DNA of 64,000 nt, from positions 1 through 64,000 of the forward strand of contig MEFV01000008.1 of assembly GCA_001725255.1 (NCBI GenBank), read 5' to 3'. The translations under genes were made by a program, and so were the position numbers. The DNA comes from Comamonas sp. SCN 67-35. Lineage in GTDB: Bacteria; Pseudomonadota; Gammaproteobacteria; Burkholderiales; Burkholderiaceae_C. Shown here piece after piece: positions 57,006 to 64,000 of this stretch. The notes beneath the pieces are model-generated. The model ran no database searches. It saw only the letters and a program-made list of their open reading frames with translations, and was not told the DNA's origin. Position 1 is the stretch's first letter; each line of letters starts with the position of its first letter.

Positions 57006-58238
57006 ATGCCAGCGCAGCTCAGCCCCGCGCCCGAACGCGTCGTCCAGCTCGGCGATGCGCGCCACGGCAAGCTCGCGGGCAACCTCGGCGCCTTCTGCCG
57101 CATGCTGCGCCGCGCGGGCGTGCCCATCGATGCCTCGCGCATCGCGCTGGCGCAGCAGGCGCTGAACTGGGTGGGTGTGGCGCAAAAGGACGATGCCAGC
57201 GCCGCGCTCGAAGCCGTGCTGGTCGCGCGCGAGCAGGATCGCGCCGTGTTCCGCGAACTGTTCGACGCGTTCTTTCGCGACCCCAAGCTCGCCAACAAAC
57301 TGCTCGCGCAGATGCTGCCGCGCGCCGACGGTCACGCCAGGGCGCCCAAGCGCCGCCCGCGCGTGGCCGAGGCGCTGTCGCCACCCAAGGCGCAAAGCGC
57401 ACCCGCCAAGGAGGACGCGATCGACCTGGACGCCGCGATGACCGCAAGCCAGGTCGCGCGCCTGAAAACCGCCGATTTCAACCAGCTCACGGCCAGCGAA
57501 TACAGGCTCGTCGAACGCCTGGTGCGCGACATCCCGCTGCCGCTGCCCACCGTGGCCGCGCGGCGCACGCACGGCGGCACGCGCGGCGCGCGCATCCACT
57601 GGCGCCGCACGTTTGGCAGCGCCGCGCAATGCGGCGGCGACGTGATGGCGCTGCACCGCCTGGAGCGCCGCCGCGCGCCGCTGCCGCTGCTGGTGCTGGT
57701 CGATGTCTCGGGCTCGATGGAGCGCTATGCGCGCCTGCTGCTCGCATTTTTGCACTGCGCCACGGCGCGCACACAGGCGGGCGGGCGCGGTTTGGCGGTG
57801 CGCCGCGACGTGTTCGCCTTCGGCTCGCACCTGACCGACCTGAACGCCGCGTTTCGCCTCGCCGACACCGACGCCATGCTGCTCGCCGCCGGGCAGGCGA
57901 TCGACGACTTCGCCGGAGGTACGCGCCTAGGTGCGTCGCTCGCGCAGCTGCGCGAGCGCCACGCACGCCGCCTCGTCGGGCGGCGCACGCTGGTGCTGCT
58001 GGTAAGCGACGGGCTGGACACCGGCGAGCCCGAGCCGCTCAAAAAGGAACTGGCCTGGCTCAAGCGCCACACGCGCACGCTGCTGTGGCTCAACCCGCTG
58101 CTGCGCTTCGGCGGCTACGAGCCGATCGCGCGCGGCGCGGCCGAGCTGCACAAGGCGGCCGACGGCATGGTGGCGGTGCACAACGTCACCAAACTGCACG
58201 AACTCGCGGGCGCGATCGCACGCCTGCTCAAAACCTGA
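57006..58238 (+). CDS. VWA domain protein (CoxE-like)
   Basis: The 410-residue protein ends in a von Willebrand A domain with the MIDAS motif DVSGSMERY and the paired GGTRLGASL and LVSDGLDTGEP loops. CoxE proteins partner MoxR ATPases in metal-site assembly. The ATG at 57006 lies 14 bases after the MoxR gene and matches the family start; the frame is open further upstream. A variable basic/Ala-rich linker lies around residues 110-145. Confidence 0.93.
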   Translation: MPAQLSPAPERVVQLGDARHGKLAGNLGAFCRMLRRAGVPIDASRIALAQQALNWVGVAQKDDASAALEAVLVAREQDRAVFRELFDAFFRDPKLANKLLAQMLPRADGHARAPKRRPRVAEALSPPKAQSAPAKEDAIDLDAAMTASQVARLKTADFNQLTASEYRLVERLVRDIPLPLPTVAARRTHGGTRGARIHWRRTFGSAAQCGGDVMALHRLERRRAPLPLLVLVDVSGSMERYARLLLAFLHCATARTQAGGRGLAVRRDVFAFGSHLTDLNAAFRLADTDAMLLAAGQAIDDFAGGTRLGASLAQLRERHARRLVGRRTLVLLVSDGLDTGEPEPLKKELAWLKRHTRTLLWLNPLLRFGGYEPIARGAAELHKAADGMVAVHNVTKLHELAGAIARLLKT

Positions 58239-58263
58239 ATCCAAACGCCCAGGAGACACATCC

Positions 58264-58818
58264 ATGGAAATGCAAGGCTCACGGCCCCTGGCCATCACCC
58301 AGCAGCAGGCCTGGGACGCGCTCAACGACCCCGAGGTGCTCAAGGCCTGCATCCCCGGCTGCGACAGCATCGAGGCCACGGGCGAGAACGCCTACGCGAT
58401 CACGATGGCGCTCAAGGTCGGCCCCGTCAGCGCCAGGTTCAAGGGCGCGATCACGCTCGCCGACATCAACCCGCCCAGCAGCTACACACTGGGCTTCGAG
58501 GGCACCGGCGGGCCGGCGGGCTTCGGCAAGGGCAGCGCCAGGGTCACGCTCACGCCGCAGGACGCGGGGTGCGAACTGACCTACAGCGCCAGCGCCACCG
58601 TCGGCGGCAAGATCGCGCAGGTGGGCCAGCGCCTGATCGACGGCGTCGCCAAGTCCATGGCCGAGAAATTCTTCACCCGCTTCGACGAGGAGATGCAGCG
58701 GCGCTATGGCCCGCCGCCGCAGGAAGGCGAGGCCGCGGCGGACAAACCCGGCGCGCTCAAGAAGCTCTGGGGCAAGCTCAAGGGCGGCGGCGAAGCCGAC
58801 GCCGCCATGCAGAAATAG
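58264..58818 (+). CDS. CoxG-like SRPBCC domain protein
   Basis: The 184-residue protein has the START-like CoxG domain, MEMQGSRPLAITQQQAWDAL and VLKACIPGCDSIEATGEN, with a C-terminal tail rich in Lys/Ala and Gly. CoxG proteins help recruit the enzyme to the cytoplasmic membrane. It is the usual neighbour of CoxDE in such clusters. Confidence 0.93.
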   Translation: MEMQGSRPLAITQQQAWDALNDPEVLKACIPGCDSIEATGENAYAITMALKVGPVSARFKGAITLADINPPSSYTLGFEGTGGPAGFGKGSARVTLTPQDAGCELTYSASATVGGKIAQVGQRLIDGVAKSMAEKFFTRFDEEMQRRYGPPPQEGEAAADKPGALKKLWGKLKGGGEADAAMQK

Positions 58819-58841
58819 CGACAGCACAGGAGGGCGCCGTC

Positions 58842-59900
58842 ATGGAAAACCTCGATCTCACCGTCTTGCGCGCGCTCGCCCAATGGCGCGCCCACGGGCA
58901 GGACGCGGTACTCGCCACGGTCGTGCACACCTGGGGCTCGTCGCCGCGGCCCATAGGCTGCATCATGGCGCTGCGAGGCGACGGCATGGTGATGGGGTCG
59001 GTCTCGGGCGGCTGCATCGAGTACGACCTGATCGACCGCTACACCAAGCCGGGCGCGGCCGATGCGCTGGCGCACGAGGGGCCGCCGCAATTCGTCAAGT
59101 ACGGCGTCACGGCCGACGAGGCGCACCGCTTCGGCCTGCCCTGCGGCGGCACGTTGCAGATCCTCGTGGAATTCAACCCCGAGGCAGAGGCCATCGAGCA
59201 GCTGCTCGCGCGCCTGGACGCGGGCGAGCTCGTGCACCGGCGCGTGCGCCTGGCGGACGGCGCGGTCACGCTGGAGGCGGCCGAGCATCCGGCCGATCTG
59301 CTCATCGACGCGCAGGAGGTGGTCAACACCTTCGGTCCCGGCTACCGCATGCTCATCATCGGCGCCGGGCAGATGAGCGAGTACCTCGCCACCATGGCGC
59401 TGTTCTGCGGTTTTTCCGTGACCGTGTGCGACCCGCGCGAGGAATTCTCGGGCAGCTGGAGCGTGGCGGGCGCGCGGCTCGTGACCACCATGCCCGACGA
59501 CACCGTGGCCGAGATGAAGCCCGACGGCCGCACCTGCGTGATCGCGCTCACGCACGACCCCAAGCTCGACGACCTGGCGCTCTTGCAGGCGCTGGAGACC
59601 CCGGCCTTCTACATCGGCGCCATCGGCAGCCGGCGCAACAGCGCGCTGCGCCAGCAGCGCATGATCGAGTATCTGGATCAGACCGAGGAAAGCCTCAAGC
59701 ACCTGCGCGGGCCCGTGGGCATCTACATCGGCAGCAAGACGCCGCCCGAGATCGCCGTGAGCGTGATGGCCGAGATCCTCGCGGTGAAGAACGGCGTGCC
59801 GCTGCCGCGCGACATGGACGTGGCGCATGTCAAGGACCTGCAGGAGATCACGCCCAACGACGCGGCCAACGTCTGCTTCGTGATCCACGACGATGCCTGA
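58842..59900 (+). CDS. XdhC/CoxF-like molybdenum cofactor maturation protein
   Basis: XdhC-type proteins sulfurate or protect the Mo cofactor before insertion. The 352 residues have the N-terminal XdhC region (TWGSSPRPIGCIMAL, SVSGGCIEYDL, PCGGTLQILVE) and a C-terminal Rossmann domain (MLIIGAGQMSEYLA, IGAIGSRRNS, HLRGPVGIYIGSKTPPEIAVSVMAEI split by position). AGGAGG lies 8 bases before the ATG. It overlaps the next gene by 8 bases. Confidence 0.93.
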   Translation: MENLDLTVLRALAQWRAHGQDAVLATVVHTWGSSPRPIGCIMALRGDGMVMGSVSGGCIEYDLIDRYTKPGAADALAHEGPPQFVKYGVTADEAHRFGLPCGGTLQILVEFNPEAEAIEQLLARLDAGELVHRRVRLADGAVTLEAAEHPADLLIDAQEVVNTFGPGYRMLIIGAGQMSEYLATMALFCGFSVTVCDPREEFSGSWSVAGARLVTTMPDDTVAEMKPDGRTCVIALTHDPKLDDLALLQALETPAFYIGAIGSRRNSALRQQRMIEYLDQTEESLKHLRGPVGIYIGSKTPPEIAVSVMAEILAVKNGVPLPRDMDVAHVKDLQEITPNDAANVCFVIHDDA

Positions 59901-60540
59901 GTCTGCGGGCGGCACGGGCATCGGCGCCGTCGTCCTCGCGGCCGGTGCCGGGCGGCGCATGGGTCACCGGCCCAAATCGCTGCTGGAACGCGATGGCGAG
60001 CCGCTGCTGCTGCGCCAGGTGCGGCTGCTCGCGCAGGCGGGCTGCGCGCGCATCGTCGTCGTGCTCGGCCACCACAGGCAGGCGCTGCTGCGGGTGCTCG
60101 AACCCGCGCAGGCACGCTATCCCTCGCTGACATGGGTCACCAACCCCAAGCCCGAGGAAGACCCGGCCACGTCGCTCGCCTACGGCCTGCGGGCATTGCC
60201 GCCCGATACGGTCACCCTCCTGGTCGCGCTCGGCGATCAGCCGTTGCTGCAGGAGGGCGATGCGCAGGCCGTGCTGCACGCGTGGCGGACGCGCCAGGAC
60301 AAGGTGCACCTGGTCGTTCCCGTGCACGGCGGCGAACCCGGCCACCCGCTCGCCTTCGGCGCCGTGCTGCGTGCCGCCGTGCAGGGCGGCGCCTCGGTGC
60401 GCGCCTGGCGGCGCGCGCATCCCGATCAGGTGGCGCAACTCGCGGCCGAGCACGCGCGCTACACCACGGACGTGGACACGCCCGAGGCACTGGAACGCCT
60501 TGCGCACGAACACGGCGTGCGCCTCGCCTGGCCCGCTTGA
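59893..60540 (+). CDS. MobA/MocA-like nucleotidyltransferase
   Basis: The 215-residue NTP transferase domain starts GAVVLAAGAGRRMGHRPKSLL, has the LVALGDQPLL metal segment, and ends with GHPLAFG and TTDVDTPEALERL. Members attach CMP to molybdopterin (MocA) for hydroxylases of this family. It overlaps the XdhC-like gene and is the last gene of the operon. Confidence 0.92.
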   Translation: MPESAGGTGIGAVVLAAGAGRRMGHRPKSLLERDGEPLLLRQVRLLAQAGCARIVVVLGHHRQALLRVLEPAQARYPSLTWVTNPKPEEDPATSLAYGLRALPPDTVTLLVALGDQPLLQEGDAQAVLHAWRTRQDKVHLVVPVHGGEPGHPLAFGAVLRAAVQGGASVRAWRRAHPDQVAQLAAEHARYTTDVDTPEALERLAHEHGVRLAWPA

Positions 60541-60603
60541 CCGCATCGCCACCCCGGTCTTGGCGACACGAAACCGCCGCTTGGGCATAATGGCCCACTG
60601 TTG

Positions 60604-60652
60604 ACGCGCCGATTTGCACCGCTTGCGGGCGCTTTACAAGTTCTGCTAAAGA
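60604..60652 (+). ncRNA. SAM-II riboswitch upstream of metX
   Basis: The region shows the SAM-II elements in order. A P1 stem pairs GCGCC (60606-60610) with GGCGC (60628-60632). The GATTTG loop, the CCGCTTGCGG segment, GCTTTACAA and the conserved GCTAAAG of the pseudoknot strand follow. SAM-II riboswitches sit before metX or metA genes in proteobacteria. It is followed by an intrinsic terminator, suggesting SAM-dependent transcription attenuation. Confidence 0.85.
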
Positions 60653-60671
60653 CGTGACCGAATCGTGCAAG

Positions 60672-60705
60672 CCCGGCCTCGTTCTTTGGCGATGCCGGGT
60701 TTTTT
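60672..60705 (+). terminator. Intrinsic terminator between the SAM-II riboswitch and metX
   Basis: CCCGGC (60672-60677) and GCCGGG (60694-60699) form a 6-base-pair stem, and six Ts follow (60700-60705). It ends one base before the metX start codon, leaving no clear ribosome-binding site other than the stem itself. This arrangement fits an off state in which the leader ends before metX. Confidence 0.75.
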
Positions 60706-60706
60706 C

Positions 60707-61852
60707 ATGTCGCTCATTGCCACATCCCAGCTGATGCAGTTCCCGGAGGAGCTCGCGCTCACCTCGGGCGCCGTGCTTCGGGACTATCACCTCGCCTACG
60801 AGACCTACGGCACGCTCAACGCCAACAAGAGCAATGCCGTGCTCGTGTGCCATGCGCTCAACGCCTCGCACCACGTCGCGGGCATGTACGCGGGCCAGCC
60901 CAAGAGCGAAGGCTGGTGGGACAACATGATCGGCCCGGGCAAGAGCGTGGACACCGAGCGCTTCTTCGTGATCGGCATCAACAACCCCGGCTCGTGCTTC
61001 GGCTCGACCGGCCCCATGGACGTGAACCCGGCCACGGGCGAGGTCTATGGCGCCGACTTCCCCGTGCTCACCGTCGAGGACTGGGTGAACGCGCAGGCGC
61101 TGCTGCTCGATCGCCTGGGCATCACGCGGCTGGCGGCCGTGATGGGCGGAAGCCTGGGCGGCATGCAGGCGCTGTCCTGGACGCTGCAGTACCCCAAGCG
61201 CGTGCGCCACGCCATCGTCGTCGCCAGCGCCCCCAACCTCTCGGCGGAGAACATCGCGTTCAACGAGGTGGCGCGCCGCGCGATCGCCACCGACCCGGAT
61301 TTTCACGGCGGCAACTACTACCGCCACGGCGTGATCCCGCAGCGCGGCCTGCGCATCGCCCGCATGATCGGGCACATCACCTACCTCTCGGACGACGTGA
61401 TGAACGCCAAGTTCGGCCGCGAGCTGCGCGAAGCCGTCGACGGCGTGGCGCGCAGCAGCTACCACTACAGCACGCAGGACGTGGAGTTCCAGATCGAAAG
61501 CTACCTGCGCCACCAGGGCGACAAGTTCAGCAGCTACTTCGACGCCAACACCTATCTCCTGATCACCCGCGCGCTCGATTACTTCGATCCGGCGCGCACG
61601 CACGGCGGCAAGCTCACGCAGGCGCTGGCCGTCACGCAGGCGAAGTTCCTGCTGGTGAGCTTTTCCACCGACTGGCGCTTTGCCCCCGCGCGCTCGCGCG
61701 AGCTGGTGCACGCGCTGCTGGAAAACCGCCGCGACGTGAGCTACGCCGAGATCGATGCGCCGCACGGGCACGATGCCTTTTTGCTCGATGACGCCCGCTA
61801 CATGAGCGTGGTGCGCTCTTATTTCGATGGCATTGCCAAGGAGCTTTCATGA
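60707..61852 (+). CDS. metX: Homoserine O-acyltransferase MetX
   Basis: The 381-residue alpha/beta-hydrolase enzyme activates homoserine for methionine synthesis. It has the nucleophile Ser149 in [12 protein letters not shown], the catalytic His in [13 protein letters not shown], and the [12 protein letters not shown] segment. In beta-proteobacteria metX-metW pairs usually encode succinyl-CoA-using enzymes. The ATG at 60707 fits the family start [14 protein letters not shown]; an in-frame ATG at 60692 lies inside the terminator stem. metW overlaps its stop by ATGA. Confidence 0.95.
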   Translation: MSLIATSQLMQFPEELALTSGAVLRDYHLAYETYGTLNANKSNAVLVCHALNASHHVAGMYAGQPKSEGWWDNMIGPGKSVDTERFFVIGINNPGSCFGSTGPMDVNPATGEVYGADFPVLTVEDWVNAQALLLDRLGITRLAAVMGGSLGGMQALSWTLQYPKRVRHAIVVASAPNLSAENIAFNEVARRAIATDPDFHGGNYYRHGVIPQRGLRIARMIGHITYLSDDVMNAKFGRELREAVDGVARSSYHYSTQDVEFQIESYLRHQGDKFSSYFDANTYLLITRALDYFDPARTHGGKLTQALAVTQAKFLLVSFSTDWRFAPARSRELVHALLENRRDVSYAEIDAPHGHDAFLLDDARYMSVVRSYFDGIAKELS

Positions 61853-62433
61853 GCGACCACGCCACCATGCAATCCATCGCGCGGCTCGTGCCCGAGGGCA
61901 GCCGCGTGCTCGACCTGGGCTGCGGCGACGGCGCGCTGCTCGAGCTGCTGCAGCGCACGCGCGGCTGCAGCGGCTACGGCGTCGAGCTTGCCGACGCCAA
62001 CGTGCTCGCCTGCGTGCGCCGCGGCGTGAACGTGATCCAGCTCAACCTGGACGAGGGCCTGGCGATGTTCGCCGACAACAGCTTCGACGTGGTGCTGCAG
62101 ATCGACACGCTGCAACACCTGCGCAACGCCGAGGTCATGTTGCAGGAAACCGCGCGCGTGGGCCAAAGCGCCGTCGTCGCCTTCCCCAACTTCGCCCACT
62201 GGCCCAACCGCCTGTCGGTGCTGCGCGGCAGGATGCCGGTGACGAGCCGTCTGCCCTACCAGTGGTACGACACGCCCAACATCCGCGTCGGCACCTTCAA
62301 GGACTTCGAGGTGCTGGCGCAGCGCAACAAGCTGCGCATCATCGACGCCTTCGGGCTGGAAGACGGCCGCGAGGTGCGCCGCTGGCCGAATCTGCTCGCG
62401 AGCACGGCGGTGTTCCGTTTCGAGCACGATTGA
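61849..62433 (+). CDS. metW: Methionine biosynthesis protein MetW
   Basis: MetW is a class I methyltransferase-like protein that supports MetX activity. The 194 residues contain [16 protein letters not shown], the variant [13 protein letters not shown], and the conserved [19 protein letters not shown]. Translation is coupled to metX by a 4-base overlap, as in other metXW operons. The 141 bases that follow contain no gene. Confidence 0.95.
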   Translation: MSDHATMQSIARLVPEGSRVLDLGCGDGALLELLQRTRGCSGYGVELADANVLACVRRGVNVIQLNLDEGLAMFADNSFDVVLQIDTLQHLRNAEVMLQETARVGQSAVVAFPNFAHWPNRLSVLRGRMPVTSRLPYQWYDTPNIRVGTFKDFEVLAQRNKLRIIDAFGLEDGREVRRWPNLLASTAVFRFEHD

Positions 62434-62574
62434 CCCGGCGCGGGGCGGCAAGGGAAAACCCGCACTCGCAACGCAGGTTCCCCCGGAAAATCGGCTCGCG
62501 CCCCGCTTCAGGCGCCTAGACTGCGTGATTTGGCGGTTTCTCTTGAACCGCGTTTTCCATGGGAGTCTGTCGCC

Positions 62575-63042
62575 ATGTCACAACGCATTGAATACAAGGA
62601 CGCCTCGCCCGAGGCGTTCAAGGCCCTGCTGCACACCGAGATGCAGGTGCACAAGAGCGGGCTGGAAGAGTCGCTGATCGAGCTCGTGAAGATGCGCGCC
62701 TCGCAGATCAACGGTTGCGCGTATTGCCTGGACATGCACAGCAAGGATGCCATCGCCCAGGGCGAAAGCACCGTACGCCTTTTCGTGCTCTCGGCCTGGC
62801 GCGAGGCGCCGCACCTGTACACCGAACGCGAGCGCGCTGCCCTCGCCTGGACCGAGGCCGTGACGCGCATCGCCGACGGCGAGGTCTCCGACGAGATCTA
62901 TGCCGAGGCGCGCAAGCACTTCGACGAGAAGGGCCTGGTCGACCTGACGCTGGCGGTGATCGCCATCAACGGCTGGAACCGCATGGCGATCGCCTTCCAC
63001 TCCAAGGCGGGCGACTACGTGAGCCCGCACGGCAAGAAGTAG
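62575..63042 (+). CDS. Carboxymuconolactone decarboxylase/AhpD-like peroxidase family protein
   Basis: The 155-residue all-helical protein has the AhpD active-site pattern with Cys48, Cys51 and His55 (NGCAYCLDMHS), preceded by a Glu-rich helix. Such proteins are alkylhydroperoxidase-like disulfide reductases. The ATG at 62575 gives the family start; the frame extends to 62530 upstream. It stands as a single gene before the GcvH-like pair. Confidence 0.93.
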   Translation: MSQRIEYKDASPEAFKALLHTEMQVHKSGLEESLIELVKMRASQINGCAYCLDMHSKDAIAQGESTVRLFVLSAWREAPHLYTERERAALAWTEAVTRIADGEVSDEIYAEARKHFDEKGLVDLTLAVIAINGWNRMAIAFHSKAGDYVSPHGKK

Positions 63043-63063
63043 CCAAGTCGCTACCATCGCGGC

Positions 63064-63522
63064 ATGAGCACGCCGCTGCTGCGCCTGAGCCATCCGCCGG
63101 AGCTGTACTACCTGATCGAGCACCAGGTCTGGGCGCGGCTGGAAGCCGACGGCGCCAGCGCGACGGTGGGCATCACCGCGCTTGGCATCGCGCTCTCGGG
63201 CGACATCTACATGTGCCGCCCCAAGCGCGTGGGCACCGAGCTCGCGCAGGGCGCCACCGTGGCGGTGGTCGAGCTCTCCAAATCCATCGTGGCGGTGAAG
63301 ACCGCCGTCTCGGGAGCCATCATCGAGATCAACGAACGGCTGGAAGAGCGCCCGCGCCTGGTGGACCAGGACCCGTACGGCGCGGGCTGGATCGCGCGCC
63401 TGCGCCTGGCGGATTTCGCGGCCGATGTGCCGCAGCTCGTGCACGGCGACGCGGTGCACGAGGCCATGGCGCGGCACGCGCGCGCCAACGGCGTGCAACT
63501 CGCGCCGCCCGCCGCGCCATGA
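63064..63522 (+). CDS. GcvH-like lipoyl-carrier protein
   Basis: The 152-residue protein has the H-protein fold with the lipoyl lysine Lys73 in ELSKSIVAVKTAVSG and the GcvH-type DPYGAGWIARLRLAD end. It lacks other glycine cleavage genes nearby. Instead it is coupled by ATGA to a DsrE-like gene. Lipoate-binding proteins (LbpA) of heterodisulfide-reductase-like sulfur oxidation also look like GcvH and travel with DsrE genes, so a sulfur-transfer role is possible. Confidence 0.85.
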   Translation: MSTPLLRLSHPPELYYLIEHQVWARLEADGASATVGITALGIALSGDIYMCRPKRVGTELAQGATVAVVELSKSIVAVKTAVSGAIIEINERLEERPRLVDQDPYGAGWIARLRLADFAADVPQLVHGDAVHEAMARHARANGVQLAPPAAP

Positions 63523-63911
63523 GCTTCACCGAACACGACGCGGCCGGCGTCGCGATCATGCTCTGGTCGGCCGACGCCAGCTGCCCCGAGCGCCTGGCGA
63601 CGCCGTTCTTCCACGCCGCCGCCGCAGCCGCCATGGACGTGCCGGTGGAGCTGTACTTCACCGCCGCCAGCGTGCACCTGCTGATTCCCCGTGTGGCCGC
63701 GCGCCTGCGCGCCAGCGCGCGCGTGAACAAGACCATCGCCGACAACCTGCAGGAAGCGGTGCAGCTCGGCGCACGCCTGTTCGCCTGCTCGGACGCGCTC
63801 GCGGCGCAAGGGGTCGATCCCGCCGAACTGATGCCCGGCTGCGCACGCGGCGGCGCGGTGCAATTCATGGCGCGGGCGATCGATCTGCGCTGGCGCACGC
63901 TGGTGTTTTGA
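63519..63911 (+). CDS. DsrE family protein
   Basis: The 130-residue DsrE/TusD-like protein has a Rossmann-like fold with a conserved late Cys near residue 90 (LFACSDALAAQG) and an N-terminal SCPERLATPFFHAAA segment. DsrE proteins shuttle sulfur as persulfides. Its start overlaps the GcvH-like stop (ATGA at 63519-63522). It ends 5 bases before repeat copy G. Confidence 0.85.
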   Translation: MSFTEHDAAGVAIMLWSADASCPERLATPFFHAAAAAAMDVPVELYFTAASVHLLIPRVAARLRASARVNKTIADNLQEAVQLGARLFACSDALAAQGVDPAELMPGCARGGAVQFMARAIDLRWRTLVF

Positions 63912-63916
63912 GCTTT

Positions 63917-63978
63917 CTCAAAAAGAGAAGCTGCTCACGCCTGCCATATATGGATTCCAACTACATTTTGATTTGAAA
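63917..63978 (-). repeat. Dispersed repeat, copy G
   Basis: CTCAAAAAGAGAAGCTGCTC, ACGCCTGCCATATATGGATT and CCAACTACATTTTGATTTGA make an AT-rich island just after the DsrE-like stop. The opening CAAAA-GAG-GCTGCT-CGC-TG aligns with the reverse complement of copy B, and AAGCTGC, ACGCC and TAT-GG align with copy F. It is therefore in the opposite orientation to copy B. Confidence 0.55.
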
Positions 63979-64000
63979 TCGTTGCTGATCGTGCGTAGTC

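Noticed and set aside
62436..62508. GCGGGGCG/CGCCCCGC inverted repeat after metW as a terminator
   Set aside because: The arms are too far apart for an intrinsic terminator and no T tract follows; in GC-rich DNA this is likely chance.

Overview
The window is a GC-rich chromosomal segment of a betaproteobacterium, most likely a denitrifying member of the Comamonadaceae (Acidovorax/Alicycliphilus/Diaphorobacter type). The evidence is the gene content and order: ilvE followed by a zinc-finger protein and LPS glycosyltransferase genes; a TorF porin, PII and AmtB operon; a clade I nosRZDFYLX cluster; and a SAM-II riboswitch before metX-metW. A family of short palindromic repeats of a type I associate with this bacterial family is scattered through the window.

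Layout. 1-4251 is the end of an integrated element of lower GC. It holds a 5'-truncated KAP-type NTPase, a probable stub of an AlbA_2-type ATP-binding gene, an intact RhuM-like gene and a tyrosine integrase. The element abuts the last 18 bases of mnmE, which is the known insertion site of SGI1-type islands. 4252-15471 is core housekeeping and envelope: mnmE, a nitronate monooxygenase, an ilvE/zinc-finger/glycosyltransferase/O-antigen-ligase operon, radA, alr, lplT and a DMT transporter. 15484-22296 holds a ProQ/FinO protein, glcF and glcE (no glcD here), and a torF-glnK-amtB-amtB operon behind a good sigma-54 promoter match. 22433-25690 holds yifB, an Xre/RES toxin-antitoxin pair with an operator-studded promoter, and an overlapping GST gene.

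25719-29834 is a tightly coupled five-gene operon of envelope proteins of unknown function (lipoprotein, LprI-N-domain protein, propeller-like secreted protein, two small membrane proteins). 29884-34544 encodes a branched-chain-amino-acid-type ABC importer collapsed into three polypeptides: binding protein, fused LivH-LivM permease and fused LivG-LivF ATPase. The ATPase linker and the permease tail are both encoded by copies of the short repeat. fpr and prmB follow.

36548-41789 is a complete-looking trans-4-hydroxy-L-proline operon: deaminase, 2-epimerase, two D-hydroxyproline dehydrogenase genes and a GntR regulator, behind a perfect 8-6-8 palindrome. 41797-50860 is the nitrous oxide reductase operon on the minus strand. 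51025-60540 is a molybdenum hydroxylase cluster of the form II CO-dehydrogenase-like type, with its regulator and maturation genes (MoxR, CoxE, CoxG, XdhC-like, nucleotidyltransferase). 60604-62433 is the SAM-II/terminator-controlled metX-metW pair. The window ends with an AhpD-like protein and a GcvH-like plus DsrE-like pair that resembles lipoate-dependent sulfur modules.

No tRNA, rRNA, CRISPR array or IS element was seen. No intergenic gap exceeds 300 bases. The most unusual signals are the dispersed repeat that has entered at least four reading frames (glcE, prmB, livGF, livHM), the uncharacterised envelope operon, and the mnmE-anchored element remnant.
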